From assembly GCA_964351195.1 (NCBI GenBank), contig CAYGNI010000063.1, positions 1 through 11,102 on the forward strand: a stretch of DNA of 11,102 nt, written 5' to 3'. The stretch is from TMED27 sp964351195 (lineage in GTDB: Bacteria > Pseudomonadota > Alphaproteobacteria > Micavibrionales > Micavibrionaceae). This document shows positions 1 to 6,130 of the stretch, in pieces (positions within the stretch are counted from its first letter, which is position 1; each line of letters begins with the position of its first letter). A model generated the notes under the pieces. The model was not told the DNA's origin and searched no databases. It saw only the letters and a list, made by a program, of their open reading frames with translations. The position numbers were made by a program, and so were the translations under genes.

Positions 1-430
1 GGGCTATAGGGATGCCATCAATAGCGCTTTTATCCGCGCTGTCCTCTTTTCCTTTTTCCAGCTTTTTGCGCTCGTCCCAGAGGGCGTTGACGTCTTGAGC
101 GGTTTTTGCATCGGTATCGCCGAAGACATGCGGGTGGCGGTGGATCATCTTTGCGGTGATGTCATTGATGACGTCGGCGATGTCGAAATGCCCGGCTTCT
201 TTGGCCATTTGGGCATGGTAGATAGGCTGGAGGAGGAGGTCGCCCAGCTCTTCACGCAGGTTTTCCATGTCATTGTTGTCGATGGCGTCGACGACTTCGT
301 AGGCTTCTTCGATGGTGTAGGGGGCGATTGTCTTGAAATCCTGCTCCAGATCCCAGGGGCAGCCGCCGTCAGGGTCGCGCAGGCGGACCATGACATTGAT
401 GAGGTCGTTGATGTCGTATTGTTTTGTCAT
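1..430 (-). CDS. mazG: Nucleoside triphosphate pyrophosphohydrolase MazG (N-terminal 143 residues; C-terminus beyond window)
   Basis: MazG hydrolyses (d)NTPs to the monophosphate and pyrophosphate, a cytosolic nucleotide-pool sanitiser. I translated the minus strand from the ATG at 430-428 and found an open frame to the window edge. It closely matches E. coli MazG as I remember it: RLRDPDGGCPWD at residues 16-27, then APYTIEEAYEV (36-46) and EELGDLLLQ. The Mg2+-binding acidic residues of the all-alpha NTP pyrophosphohydrolase fold are visible as E41, E42, E45, E61 and D64. The later RHPHVFGD motif and a W-D/E-x-x-K segment also fit. E. coli MazG has about 263 residues in two repeated domains, so only the first domain and linker are here. 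A weak AGGG lies about 8 nt before the start. The gene diverges from the que operon; nothing shows a shared function. Confidence 0.93.
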   Translation of the reverse strand, partial: MTKQYDINDLINVMVRLRDPDGGCPWDLEQDFKTIAPYTIEEAYEVVDAIDNNDMENLREELGDLLLQPIYHAQMAKEAGHFDIADVINDITAKMIHRHPHVFGDTDAKTAQDVNALWDERKKLEKGKEDSADKSAIDGIPIA

Positions 431-448
431 GGCTTCACCCTACAAACT

Positions 449-477
449 TTGACAGGTGAGGAAAAGGAGATTATAAG
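449..477 (+). promoter_or_regulatory. Sigma70-type promoter of the queCDEF operon
   Basis: A consensus -35 hexamer TTGACA (449-454) is followed, after exactly 17 nt, by TATAAG (472-477), a five-of-six match to the -10 consensus. Transcription would begin near 484. That is a few bases before the P1 stem of the riboswitch (488) and gives a leader of about 53 nt before the queC start at 537. The promoter's position relative to the aptamer is what a short riboswitch leader needs, and each call supports the other. No operator palindrome is apparent around it. Confidence 0.75.
470..475 (-). promoter_or_regulatory. Candidate -10 box for mazG (TATAAT)
   Basis: Read on the minus strand, 475-470 is a perfect TATAAT, about 40 nt upstream of the mazG ATG. 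No TTGACA-like -35 lies 16-18 nt further upstream, so only half of a promoter is visible. It overlaps the -10 box of the divergent que promoter by four bases, so the two promoters could compete for RNA polymerase. An A/T-rich hexamer like this can arise by chance. Confidence 0.35.
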
Positions 478-486
478 ATGTCCCCG

Positions 487-527
487 AACCGGTCGCGGAC
501 TTCTACCCGGTCTAAAAAAACAAGGAG
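487..527 (+). ncRNA. Class I preQ1 riboswitch (translational, contains the queC Shine-Dalgarno)
   Basis: The five-base-pair P1 stem is ACCGG (488-492) with CCGGT (507-511). It is followed on the 5' side by TCGC (493-496). A cytosine (506) sits directly before the P1 3' strand; in known class I aptamers the equivalent base pairs with preQ1. After P1 comes an A-rich tail ending in CAAGGAG (521-527). From memory, the Thermoanaerobacter tengcongensis aptamer has the same order: GGTCGC, a variable loop, ACCC, then an A-rich tail and CAAGG. The loop here is about 4 nt longer. The Shine-Dalgarno AAGGAG (522-527) is 9 nt from the queC start, so ligand-induced pseudoknot formation should hide it and lower translation. 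The downstream genes make preQ1, so negative feedback is the expected logic. CTTCT (500-504) can also pair with AGGAG (523-527), a possible alternative sequestering helix. No covariance test was possible. Confidence 0.8.
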
Positions 528-536
528 ACATTCGTT

Positions 537-1259
537 TTGAAAACACTTCTGATTTGCTCAGGTGGCCTGGATTCGGTTACTTTGGCGTATAAAACTTCCC
601 AAGAGCGTGAGCTGGCCGGGCTTTTGTCCTTTGATTACGGGCAGCGGCATAAGAAAGAGCTGGGTTTTGCGGCGCAAGCGGCGGCGGATTTGGGTGTTCG
701 TCATGATATTTGTGATTTGAGAGGGCTTGGCGGGATGCTAAGCGGGTCGGCACTCACGGATGATGTTGACGTGCCCGACGGGCATTATGCCGAGGAAACG
801 ATGCGCATTACCGTGGTTCCGAACCGTAATGCGATTATGCTTTCGATTGCCTACGGGATTGCGAGTGCGCGGTGGCTAGATGCGGTTGGCGCGGCGTTTC
901 ATGGGGGGGATCACTTTATTTACCCCGATTGCCGGCCCGGATTTGTGGATTCGTTTGGGGCGATGCAAAAGCATGCTTTGGAGGGGTTTTCCGATATTGC
1001 GCTTTATACACCGTACGTGCATGTGAGCAAGGCGGATATTGCGGCGGAAGGCGCGCGCATTGGGGTGCCGTTTGAAAAGAGCTGGTCTTGCTATAAAGGC
1101 GGAGAGGTTCATTGCGGGCGCTGCGGGACATGTGTAGAGCGGCAGGAGGCGTTTGCTTTGGCTGGCGTTGAGGATCCTACGGTTTATGCGGATAATGCGT
1201 ATTGGAAAGAGCGCGTGGCTTTGCGGGCGCGCGAAGAGCAGCAAAAGGCGGCGGGGTAG
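537..1259 (+). CDS. queC: 7-cyano-7-deazaguanine synthase QueC
   Basis: QueC uses ATP and ammonia to convert 7-carboxy-7-deazaguanine to preQ0, the nitrile intermediate of queuosine synthesis. The 240-residue length is normal for the family. The PP-loop ATPase motif SGGLDS is at residues 8-13, FDYGQRH at 32-38, the conserved VPNRN at 94-98 and YPDCRP at 129-134. Four C-terminal cysteines (C185, C193, C196, C199) form the usual structural zinc site in SC-x7-C-x2-C-x2-C spacing. The start is a TTG: an in-frame TAA at 513-515 closes the frame, no ATG or GTG lies between, and AAGGAG sits 9 nt upstream. The start is therefore well determined although the codon is rare. It is the first gene of the que operon, and queD follows after 6 nt. 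Confidence 0.97.
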   Translation: MKTLLICSGGLDSVTLAYKTSQERELAGLLSFDYGQRHKKELGFAAQAAADLGVRHDICDLRGLGGMLSGSALTDDVDVPDGHYAEETMRITVVPNRNAIMLSIAYGIASARWLDAVGAAFHGGDHFIYPDCRPGFVDSFGAMQKHALEGFSDIALYTPYVHVSKADIAAEGARIGVPFEKSWSCYKGGEVHCGRCGTCVERQEAFALAGVEDPTVYADNAYWKERVALRAREEQQKAAG

Positions 1260-1265
1260 GTAGGC

Positions 1266-1625
1266 ATGTATATTATCAAGAAAGAGTTCAGCTTTTCCGC
1301 TTCGCATCAGATTTTGGGTCTGCCGGAGGAGCATCCGTGCGCGCGGCTGCATGGGCATAATTACCGTGTGGAGGTGGTTTTGCGTTCTGAAGAGCTCGAT
1401 GAGGTCGGGTTTGTGCGCGATTACCGCGCGCTTTCGGCGTTTAAGGATTATCTGGATGAAAACCTCGATCACCGGCATCTTAATGATGTTTTGGGTGATG
1501 AGTGCGTCACGGCGGAGCGGATGGCGAAGCGGTTTTATGAGTGGTGTAAGGCGCAGTGGCCGGAAGTTTACGCTGTACGTGTCAGTGAAACACCGAAAAC
1601 ATGGGCGGAGTACTATGAGGCATGA
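1266..1625 (+). CDS. queD: 6-carboxy-5,6,7,8-tetrahydropterin synthase QueD
   Basis: QueD converts 7,8-dihydroneopterin triphosphate to 6-carboxytetrahydropterin, the first dedicated step towards 7-deazaguanines. The 119-residue protein has the tunnelling (T-fold) signature: SASH (zinc ligand H14), then C-x3-H-x-H with catalytic C25 and zinc ligands H29 and H31, then LDHRHLND (67-74) with the catalytic Asp/His pair, and SETP (107-110) with the pterin-anchoring glutamate. The family also includes 6-pyruvoyltetrahydropterin synthases, but the catalytic-cysteine arrangement and the que neighbours support QueD. The ATG follows the queC stop by 6 nt with only a weak GTAGG upstream, so translation is probably coupled to queC. 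Its end overlaps the queE start by 4 nt (ATGA). Confidence 0.96.
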   Translation: MYIIKKEFSFSASHQILGLPEEHPCARLHGHNYRVEVVLRSEELDEVGFVRDYRALSAFKDYLDENLDHRHLNDVLGDECVTAERMAKRFYEWCKAQWPEVYAVRVSETPKTWAEYYEA

Positions 1626-2329
1626 GTGAAGATCTGATCCGTATCAGCGAGATTTTCGGGCCGACGATTCAGGGCGAGGGGGCTTTGATCGGGCAGCCGA
1701 CTGTGTTTGTGCGCACGGGTGGGTGTGATTACCGTTGTAGCTGGTGTGATACTTTATATGCGGTGAAGAGCCAGTATCGCCATGATTGGCAGGCGATGAG
1801 CGCGGCGGAAATTTTTGAAGAGGTGGAGCGGCTGTCTGGCGGTCATCCTATGATGGTGACAATTTCAGGGGGGAACCCGGCGATTCAGCCGCTTAAGCCT
1901 TTGATCGATATTGGGCATGAAAAGGGCTATCGTTTTTGCCTGGAGACGCAAGGGTCGGTGGCGCAGGATTGGTTCAAGGATATTGATGTGTTAACGCTCA
2001 GCCCCAAGCCGCCGTCCAGCGGTATGGATGTGGATTGGGATGTGTTTGATGCTTGCGTGAAGGCGGGCGGCGATACGCAGATGATTTTGAAAATTGTGGT
2101 GTTTGATCAGGCGGATTATGATTTTGCGCGCGAGGTTTGCGCGCGGTATCCGGGGCTTAAGGCATATATTCAACCCGGAAACCATAGCCCCGACGGTGAT
2201 TTTAAGGGTGAGGCCGTGATGGCGCGTATGCGATGGCTTGTTGATGTGGCTACGAATGATCACTGGCATGATGTTACGGTCTTGCCGCAGCTGCATACAC
2301 TTATTTGGGGCAATCAGAGAGGCGTTTAA
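1622..2329 (+). CDS. queE: 7-carboxy-7-deazaguanine synthase QueE (radical SAM)
   Basis: QueE is a radical-SAM enzyme that contracts the ring of 6-carboxytetrahydropterin to 7-carboxy-7-deazaguanine. The [4Fe-4S] motif is C35-x3-C39-x2-C42 (GGCDYRCSWCD). Upstream is the substrate-binding FGPTIQGEG (12-20). The SAM-binding ISGGNPA (81-87) follows, then LSPKPPSSGM (126-135) and the C-terminal LPQLHTLIWGNQRGV. The length of 235 residues suits the family. The start overlaps the queD stop (ATGA at 1622-1625), with GCGGAG 11 nt before it. queF begins 4 nt after its TAA. The full cysteine set and uninterrupted frame indicate an active enzyme. Confidence 0.96.
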   Translation: MSEDLIRISEIFGPTIQGEGALIGQPTVFVRTGGCDYRCSWCDTLYAVKSQYRHDWQAMSAAEIFEEVERLSGGHPMMVTISGGNPAIQPLKPLIDIGHEKGYRFCLETQGSVAQDWFKDIDVLTLSPKPPSSGMDVDWDVFDACVKAGGDTQMILKIVVFDQADYDFAREVCARYPGLKAYIQPGNHSPDGDFKGEAVMARMRWLVDVATNDHWHDVTVLPQLHTLIWGNQRGV

Positions 2330-2333
2330 AGAG

Positions 2334-2795
2334 ATGAGCGATATTTACAAAGATTTGAAGCAATTGGGTGGTTCGAGCGTGTTGCCCAATAGCCCTGATG
2401 AAGCGGAGCTGGAGCGTGTGCGCAATCCGCAAAGTGATGTTGATTATTGTGTGCGCTTTACGGCGCCGGAGTTTACGTCGCTGTGTCCGATTACCGGGCA
2501 GCCGGATTTTGCGCATATTATGATTGATTATGTGCCGGGGGATTGGCTTATCGAGAGTAAGTCTTTGAAGCTGTTTTTAGGGTCGTTTCGCAATCACGGG
2601 GCTTTTCACGAAGACTGCACGATTATGATTGCCCGTAAGATTGCCGATTTTATTGAAGCCAAGTGGTTGAGGATTGGCGGGTATTGGTATCCGCGCGGCG
2701 GCATTCCGATTGATATTTTCTATCAAACGGGCGAGCCGCCGGAAGGTGTTTGGATTCAGGCCCAAGACGTGCCAAATTACCGCGGGCGGGGGTAG
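2334..2795 (+). CDS. queF: NADPH-dependent 7-cyano-7-deazaguanine reductase QueF (short, YkvM type)
   Basis: QueF reduces the nitrile of preQ0 to the amine of preQ1 with two NADPH. The 153-residue protein is the short single-domain type known from Bacillus subtilis, not the roughly 280-residue tandem type of E. coli. The catalytic cysteine is C51 in FTSLCPITGQPDF and the proton donor is D58. H92 and E93 lie in SFRNHGAFHEDC, and the QueF signature E-S-K-S-L-K-L-F is at 74-81. The frame is open further upstream to 2238, but the ATG at 2334 is preferred. It follows the queE stop by 4 nt, has AGAGAGG 11 nt upstream, and avoids 96 bases of overlap with queE. It is the last gene of the operon, and its product would be the ligand of the leader riboswitch. 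Confidence 0.96.
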   Translation: MSDIYKDLKQLGGSSVLPNSPDEAELERVRNPQSDVDYCVRFTAPEFTSLCPITGQPDFAHIMIDYVPGDWLIESKSLKLFLGSFRNHGAFHEDCTIMIARKIADFIEAKWLRIGGYWYPRGGIPIDIFYQTGEPPEGVWIQAQDVPNYRGRG

Positions 2796-2820
2796 TTAGT
2801 TTATCCCATATAAAAGAGTG

Positions 2821-2850
2821 ATAATATATATTATGGAAAATAATATATTA
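2821..2850. repeat. AT-only inverted repeat in the convergent queF/MBL-hydrolase spacer
   Basis: Two self-complementary AT stretches, 2821-2834 and 2841-2850, are separated by GGAAAA. TAATATAT (2822-2829) can pair with ATATATTA (2843-2850), so a hairpin could form in transcripts from either side. It lies between converging transcription units, where a bidirectional terminator would be expected. The stem has no G-C pairs and no clear U tract, so it would be a poor intrinsic terminator. The rest of 2796-2900 shows nothing else recognisable. Confidence 0.4.
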
Positions 2851-2900
2851 GGTTTACAGGGGGGTGATTCTTTGTGGCGTCTATGTGTGTGACTTAACCT

Positions 2901-3698
2901 TTACAGTGTTGCTGTCAGTTTTAAGCCATCATAGCACGGTTTGTAGCCGTCTTTGAGTTCATCACACAGGGTTTTGTAATCTGCTGCGAGGCTGAGGCTT
3001 GTGAGATAGACATTTTCAGCTTTGATTTTGTCATTCAGCGCGTAAATCTTATTCAGGCCGGCATGCACGGCGTTATCGTCGTCTTTATAGGCTGCGCAAT
3101 CGACAATCCAGGTTTTGATGCCTGTGAGCGTTTGTATGGCCGTGTCATCGAGTGTCAGGATATCCACGCTGTAGGCTGTATCACCAAATCTGTATCCAAT
3201 AGATGTACAGCTGCCGTGGTCTTGTTCAAACGGTATGATGTCGATATCGCCGATCTGCATGGCGCGTCCAAAGCGGTCCGGCGTGATTTTATTGGGTTGG
3301 ATGATGGGTGGATAAATGGCGTGATTTCCGCCGTTAAAGGCGTATTCGTAGCGTTTTTTGAGGTCTTTGAGGGTCTCGTAATTTGCATAAATAGGTATAT
3401 AATCCTTTTTATTGCGGAATTTGAGGACGCGCAGCTCGTCTATGCCGGTGGTGTGATCGCTGTGGTGGTGCGTGTAAAGTACCGCGTCGATGTTGTTAAT
3501 GTTTGCGCGGTTGAGCTGCTGTCGGAAATCGGGGCCTGTATCGACGATGAGGGTTGTGGCTTTGCTTTGGACCAGGATGCTGGAGCGTGTGCGTGTGTTT
3601 TTGGGTTCGTTCGGATCGCAGGCGCCCCAAAAATTGCCAATGGCCGGTACTCCTGTGGAATTGCCGCAGCCTAGTATTGTGATGTCCAGTGTCTTCAT
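2901..3698 (-). CDS. MBL-fold metallo-hydrolase (PhnP / RNase Z-like), with altered last metal ligand
   Basis: This 265-residue protein belongs to the metallo-beta-lactamase-fold hydrolases often encoded just after tatD in alphaproteobacteria and related to PhnP cyclic phosphodiesterases. The true substrate is unknown. Seen in the sequence: GCGNSTGVP (10-18), the WGACDPNEPKN segment, the metal motif H77-x-H79-x-D81-H82 (THHHSDHTTGID), a further His in QDHG (H161), and bridging D179 in YSVDI. The C-terminal motif, usually LTNLHxDLDY or LTHMSHELDY, reads LTSLSLAADY here (232-241), so the expected final histidine ligand is replaced by Ser or Leu. The conserved YDGL ending is retained (256-259). 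The start overlaps the tatD stop by 4 nt (ATGA), so it is translationally coupled. It is the last gene of the minus-strand array. Confidence 0.88.
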   Translation of the reverse strand: MKTLDITILGCGNSTGVPAIGNFWGACDPNEPKNTRTRSSILVQSKATTLIVDTGPDFRQQLNRANINNIDAVLYTHHHSDHTTGIDELRVLKFRNKKDYIPIYANYETLKDLKKRYEYAFNGGNHAIYPPIIQPNKITPDRFGRAMQIGDIDIIPFEQDHGSCTSIGYRFGDTAYSVDILTLDDTAIQTLTGIKTWIVDCAAYKDDDNAVHAGLNKIYALNDKIKAENVYLTSLSLAADYKTLCDELKDGYKPCYDGLKLTATL

Positions 3699-4489
3699 GC
3701 CAATTGTGCTTTGGTGAATAGCCTAAAAAAGTTTTCGCTTGTCTGGCGGGCGAAGGTTTCAACATCCTCCCCGCGTAAATTCGCCAGAAATTCGCCCGTA
3801 TGCTTAACATAGGACGGTTTGTTGGTTTGTCCACGTAGCGGCGTTGGTGCGAGGAACGGTGCGTCGGTTTCGACGAGAATGCGGTCGGCCGGGACTTTTT
3901 TGGCGATATCCTGAAGCTCGGTGGCGTTTTTGAAAGTGACTATCCCTGAGAATGAGATGTAGAAGCCGAGATCCAGGGCTTTCATGGCGAGGTCTTCGCT
4001 TGAGCTAAAGCAATGCATGACACCTGTCAAAGGCCCCTCTTCCGTGCCTTCCTTAAGGATGCTGTACGTGTCTTCTTCGGCGTCGCGTGTGTGGACGATG
4101 AGCGGCAATCCTGTCTCGGAGCAGGCTTTGATGTGTTTGCGAAAAGAAGCAGCCTGTAGGTCGCGCGGGGAATTATCGTAGAAGTAATCAAGGCCGCTCT
4201 CCCCTATTCCGACGATATTGGGATCGGAGGTGGCTTTTTCGATGAGCTGTTCAAGCGTGATGGCTTGTTCTTCGTGGGCGCCGGCATCATGTGGGTGCGT
4301 GCCGATGGAGCACCAGACATTGTCGTGTTTTTGCGCGATTTTGAGGATATCTTCGAATTCGTCGGAGATGCGGCAATTGATGGTGACACAGCCGTCGATT
4401 TTGCTCTCTTTGAAATCGGCGATGATGTCGGCGGGACTCTGTCCGTCAAATTTCGTATGATTGAGGTGGCAGTGGCTGTCGATCCACAT
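3695..4489 (-). CDS. tatD: TatD family metal-dependent hydrolase / DNase
   Basis: TatD proteins are cytosolic TIM-barrel, metal-dependent deoxyribonucleases of the amidohydrolase superfamily, linked to DNA repair and turnover. The 264-residue length is typical. The N-terminal metal motif is H6-x-H8 (IDSHCHLN). Next come GTHPHD (63-68), the key glutamate E97 in IGESGLDYFYD, H133 in PLIVHTRDA, H159 in GVMHCFSS and D209 in ETDAPFLAP. The family signature PFLAPTPLRG with a following N-x-P is intact. The start ATG overlaps the metG stop by one base (TAATG). The purine run encoding the acidic end of MetG supplies a strong GAGGAGG Shine-Dalgarno. The downstream MBL hydrolase overlaps its stop. Confidence 0.95.
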   Translation of the reverse strand: MWIDSHCHLNHTKFDGQSPADIIADFKESKIDGCVTINCRISDEFEDILKIAQKHDNVWCSIGTHPHDAGAHEEQAITLEQLIEKATSDPNIVGIGESGLDYFYDNSPRDLQAASFRKHIKACSETGLPLIVHTRDAEEDTYSILKEGTEEGPLTGVMHCFSSSEDLAMKALDLGFYISFSGIVTFKNATELQDIAKKVPADRILVETDAPFLAPTPLRGQTNKPSYVKHTGEFLANLRGEDVETFARQTSENFFRLFTKAQLA

Positions 4490-6051
4490 TATGCCGCCTC
4501 CTCTTCCTCTACGATGCGGGGGAAGACCCCTTCGGGTTTGTCGATTTTTGTGCCGCTTGGCAGCGGTGTTTCAAGCGCGGCGAAATTGCGCGCACCTGCG
4601 GGGATTTTAAGCTGATCCAGCATTTTGTCGGCGGCGTTCGGTGTTACGGGGTGCACGAGAATAGCTAAGCAGCGAATGGTTTCGGCCAGCACGTAAAGCA
4701 CAGTTTGCATGCGCTGCGGGTCTTCTTTTTTGAGTTTCCAGGGTTCTTGCGCGTCGATATAGCCGTTGGCATCAGACACAAGGCGCCAAATTTCTTCCAG
4801 AGCGCGGTGGATTTGGATGTCATCCATTTTGGCGCGCATTGTTTCGAGTGTGGTTTTTTGGGCGCGCTCCAGCAAGGCTTTGTCATCGGCGTTGAAATCA
4901 CCGGCTTGCGGAATTGTTTCATCGCAGTTTTTGTAAATCATAGAGAGCGTGCGTTGCGCGAGGTTGCCCAGACCATTGGCGAGGTCGGCGTTGATGCGCA
5001 ATATAGCTTGTTCGTGGCTGAAATTGCCGTCTTGACCGTGGGGGATTTCGCGCATCAGGAAATAACGAATTTGGTCGAGGCCGTATGTTTCAACGAGGCC
5101 GGACGGTGACATCACGTTGCCTACGGATTTGGACATTTTCTGGCCCTGTACGTTGATAAAACCGTGGGCGAAGATTGTTTGCGGTATGGGTAATTTTGCT
5201 GACATCAGGAAGGCGGGCCAGTATATGGCGTGGAAACGTGTGATGTCCTTGCCGATCACATGGTACTGCGCGGGCCAGAATTTTTGGTATTTTTCGGCTG
5301 TTTCGTCAGGGTAGCCGAGCGCGGTAATGTAGTTGGTTAACGCGTCGAGCCAGACATACATGACGTGGTCTTCATCTTCGGGGACGGGAATGCCCCATGT
5401 CAGGCGGCTTTTGTGACGAGAGATCGAAAGGTCTTTTAGGCCTGTTTTGACAAAGCTGACGATTTCATTGCGGCGCGTTTGCGGCTCAATGAACTCTTTG
5501 TGGGTCTCATAATATTCAAGTAATTTCTCAGTATAATTGGATAACCTAAAGAAATAACTGGGTTCTTCTACCCAGGTAACAGGTGTTCCATTGGGGCTTA
5601 AACGCTCTTTTGTTTCGGGATCTGTGTGCAATTCATCTTCGGCGAAATAGGCTTCTTCGCGCATGGAATACCAGCCTTCGTATTTGCCGAGATAGATATC
5701 GCCCTGCTCCTTGAGCCTTAGCCAGAGAGCTTGAGAGGCTTCGTAGTGGCGCTCTTCGGTTGTGCGGATGAAATCGTCGTTGGAGATATTCAGGAGTTTT
5801 GTCATCTCCAAAAATGTGGCGGCATTTTTATCGGCGAATTCTTTGGGGGTGACGCTGTTGTCTTCTGCGGTTTTGGCGACTTTTTCACCGTGTTCGTCTG
5901 TGCCGGTGAGGAACATGACATCGTAGCCATCCTGGCGCTTAAAGCGGGCGAGGACGTCGGTGAGAATGGATTCATACGCATGGCCGAGATGCGGGACGCC
6001 ATTCACATAGGAAATTGCGGTTGTAATGTAGAAAGGCTCTTTATTGGCCAT
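4489..6051 (-). CDS. metG: Methionyl-tRNA synthetase
   Basis: MetRS charges tRNA-Met with methionine using ATP. The 520-residue protein has the class I signatures HLGH (21-24) and KMSKS (305-309) in the order catalytic fold, connective peptide, stem-contact and anticodon domain. The anticodon domain carries the conserved EPWKLKKEDP. The connective peptide (about 116-165, with YEGWYSMREEAYF) has no cysteines where zinc-knuckle MetRSs have four, which is usual for alphaproteobacterial forms. There is no C-terminal tRNA-binding (Trbp111-like) extension. The chain ends in an acidic EEEEAA tail. The ATG at 6051 has GAGGA 4 nt upstream. It is separated from holB by 79 nt containing an inverted-repeat element, the longest gap within the array, so some independent expression is possible. 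Confidence 0.97.
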   Translation of the reverse strand: MANKEPFYITTAISYVNGVPHLGHAYESILTDVLARFKRQDGYDVMFLTGTDEHGEKVAKTAEDNSVTPKEFADKNAATFLEMTKLLNISNDDFIRTTEERHYEASQALWLRLKEQGDIYLGKYEGWYSMREEAYFAEDELHTDPETKERLSPNGTPVTWVEEPSYFFRLSNYTEKLLEYYETHKEFIEPQTRRNEIVSFVKTGLKDLSISRHKSRLTWGIPVPEDEDHVMYVWLDALTNYITALGYPDETAEKYQKFWPAQYHVIGKDITRFHAIYWPAFLMSAKLPIPQTIFAHGFINVQGQKMSKSVGNVMSPSGLVETYGLDQIRYFLMREIPHGQDGNFSHEQAILRINADLANGLGNLAQRTLSMIYKNCDETIPQAGDFNADDKALLERAQKTTLETMRAKMDDIQIHRALEEIWRLVSDANGYIDAQEPWKLKKEDPQRMQTVLYVLAETIRCLAILVHPVTPNAADKMLDQLKIPAGARNFAALETPLPSGTKIDKPEGVFPRIVEEEEAA

Positions 6052-6066
6052 GGGTTCCTCATTGTA

Positions 6067-6129
6067 GTCATTCTGAAGGGGTTTGCCCTGGAGAATCTAG
6101 ATCCTTCAACGCAAGCGTTTCAGGATGAC
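6067..6129. repeat. REP/MITE-like inverted-repeat element between holB and metG
   Basis: The ends form an 11-bp imperfect inverted repeat: GTCATTCTGAA (6067-6077) against TTCAGGATGAC (6119-6129), with one G-T wobble. The interior contains GAATCTAGATCCTTC (6093-6107), and CCTTCA (6103-6108) can alternatively pair with TGAAGG (6074-6079). This layout (GTCATTCTGA, then GAATCTAGATCCTTC, then CAGGATGACA) resembles, from memory, short palindromic repeats found in many copies in unrelated bacterial genomes. The element ends one base before the holB stop codon and fills most of the holB-metG spacer. In RNA it would fold into a hairpin between the two genes. Copy number cannot be judged from one window. 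Confidence 0.65.
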
Positions 6130-6130
6130 A

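Noticed and set aside
95..592. A 165-residue plus-strand open frame at the left end
   Set aside because: It is antisense to mazG, whose minus-strand translation matches the MazG family throughout, and it would run across the que promoter, riboswitch and queC start. No recognisable motif.
2238..2333. N-terminal extension of queF upstream of the ATG at 2334
   Set aside because: It lies within the queE frame, and the extra residues do not resemble QueF. The ATG at 2334 gives the normal length and spacing.
537..2795. que genes as a horizontally acquired island with different codon use
   Set aside because: Their G/T-ending codons differ from the neighbouring genes, but this matches the strand-wide G/T richness over the whole window, and there are no mobile-element or integration signs.
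3063..3674. A 203-residue plus-strand open frame
   Set aside because: It is antisense to the MBL hydrolase, which has intact family motifs; the long frame reflects skewed codon use on the other strand.
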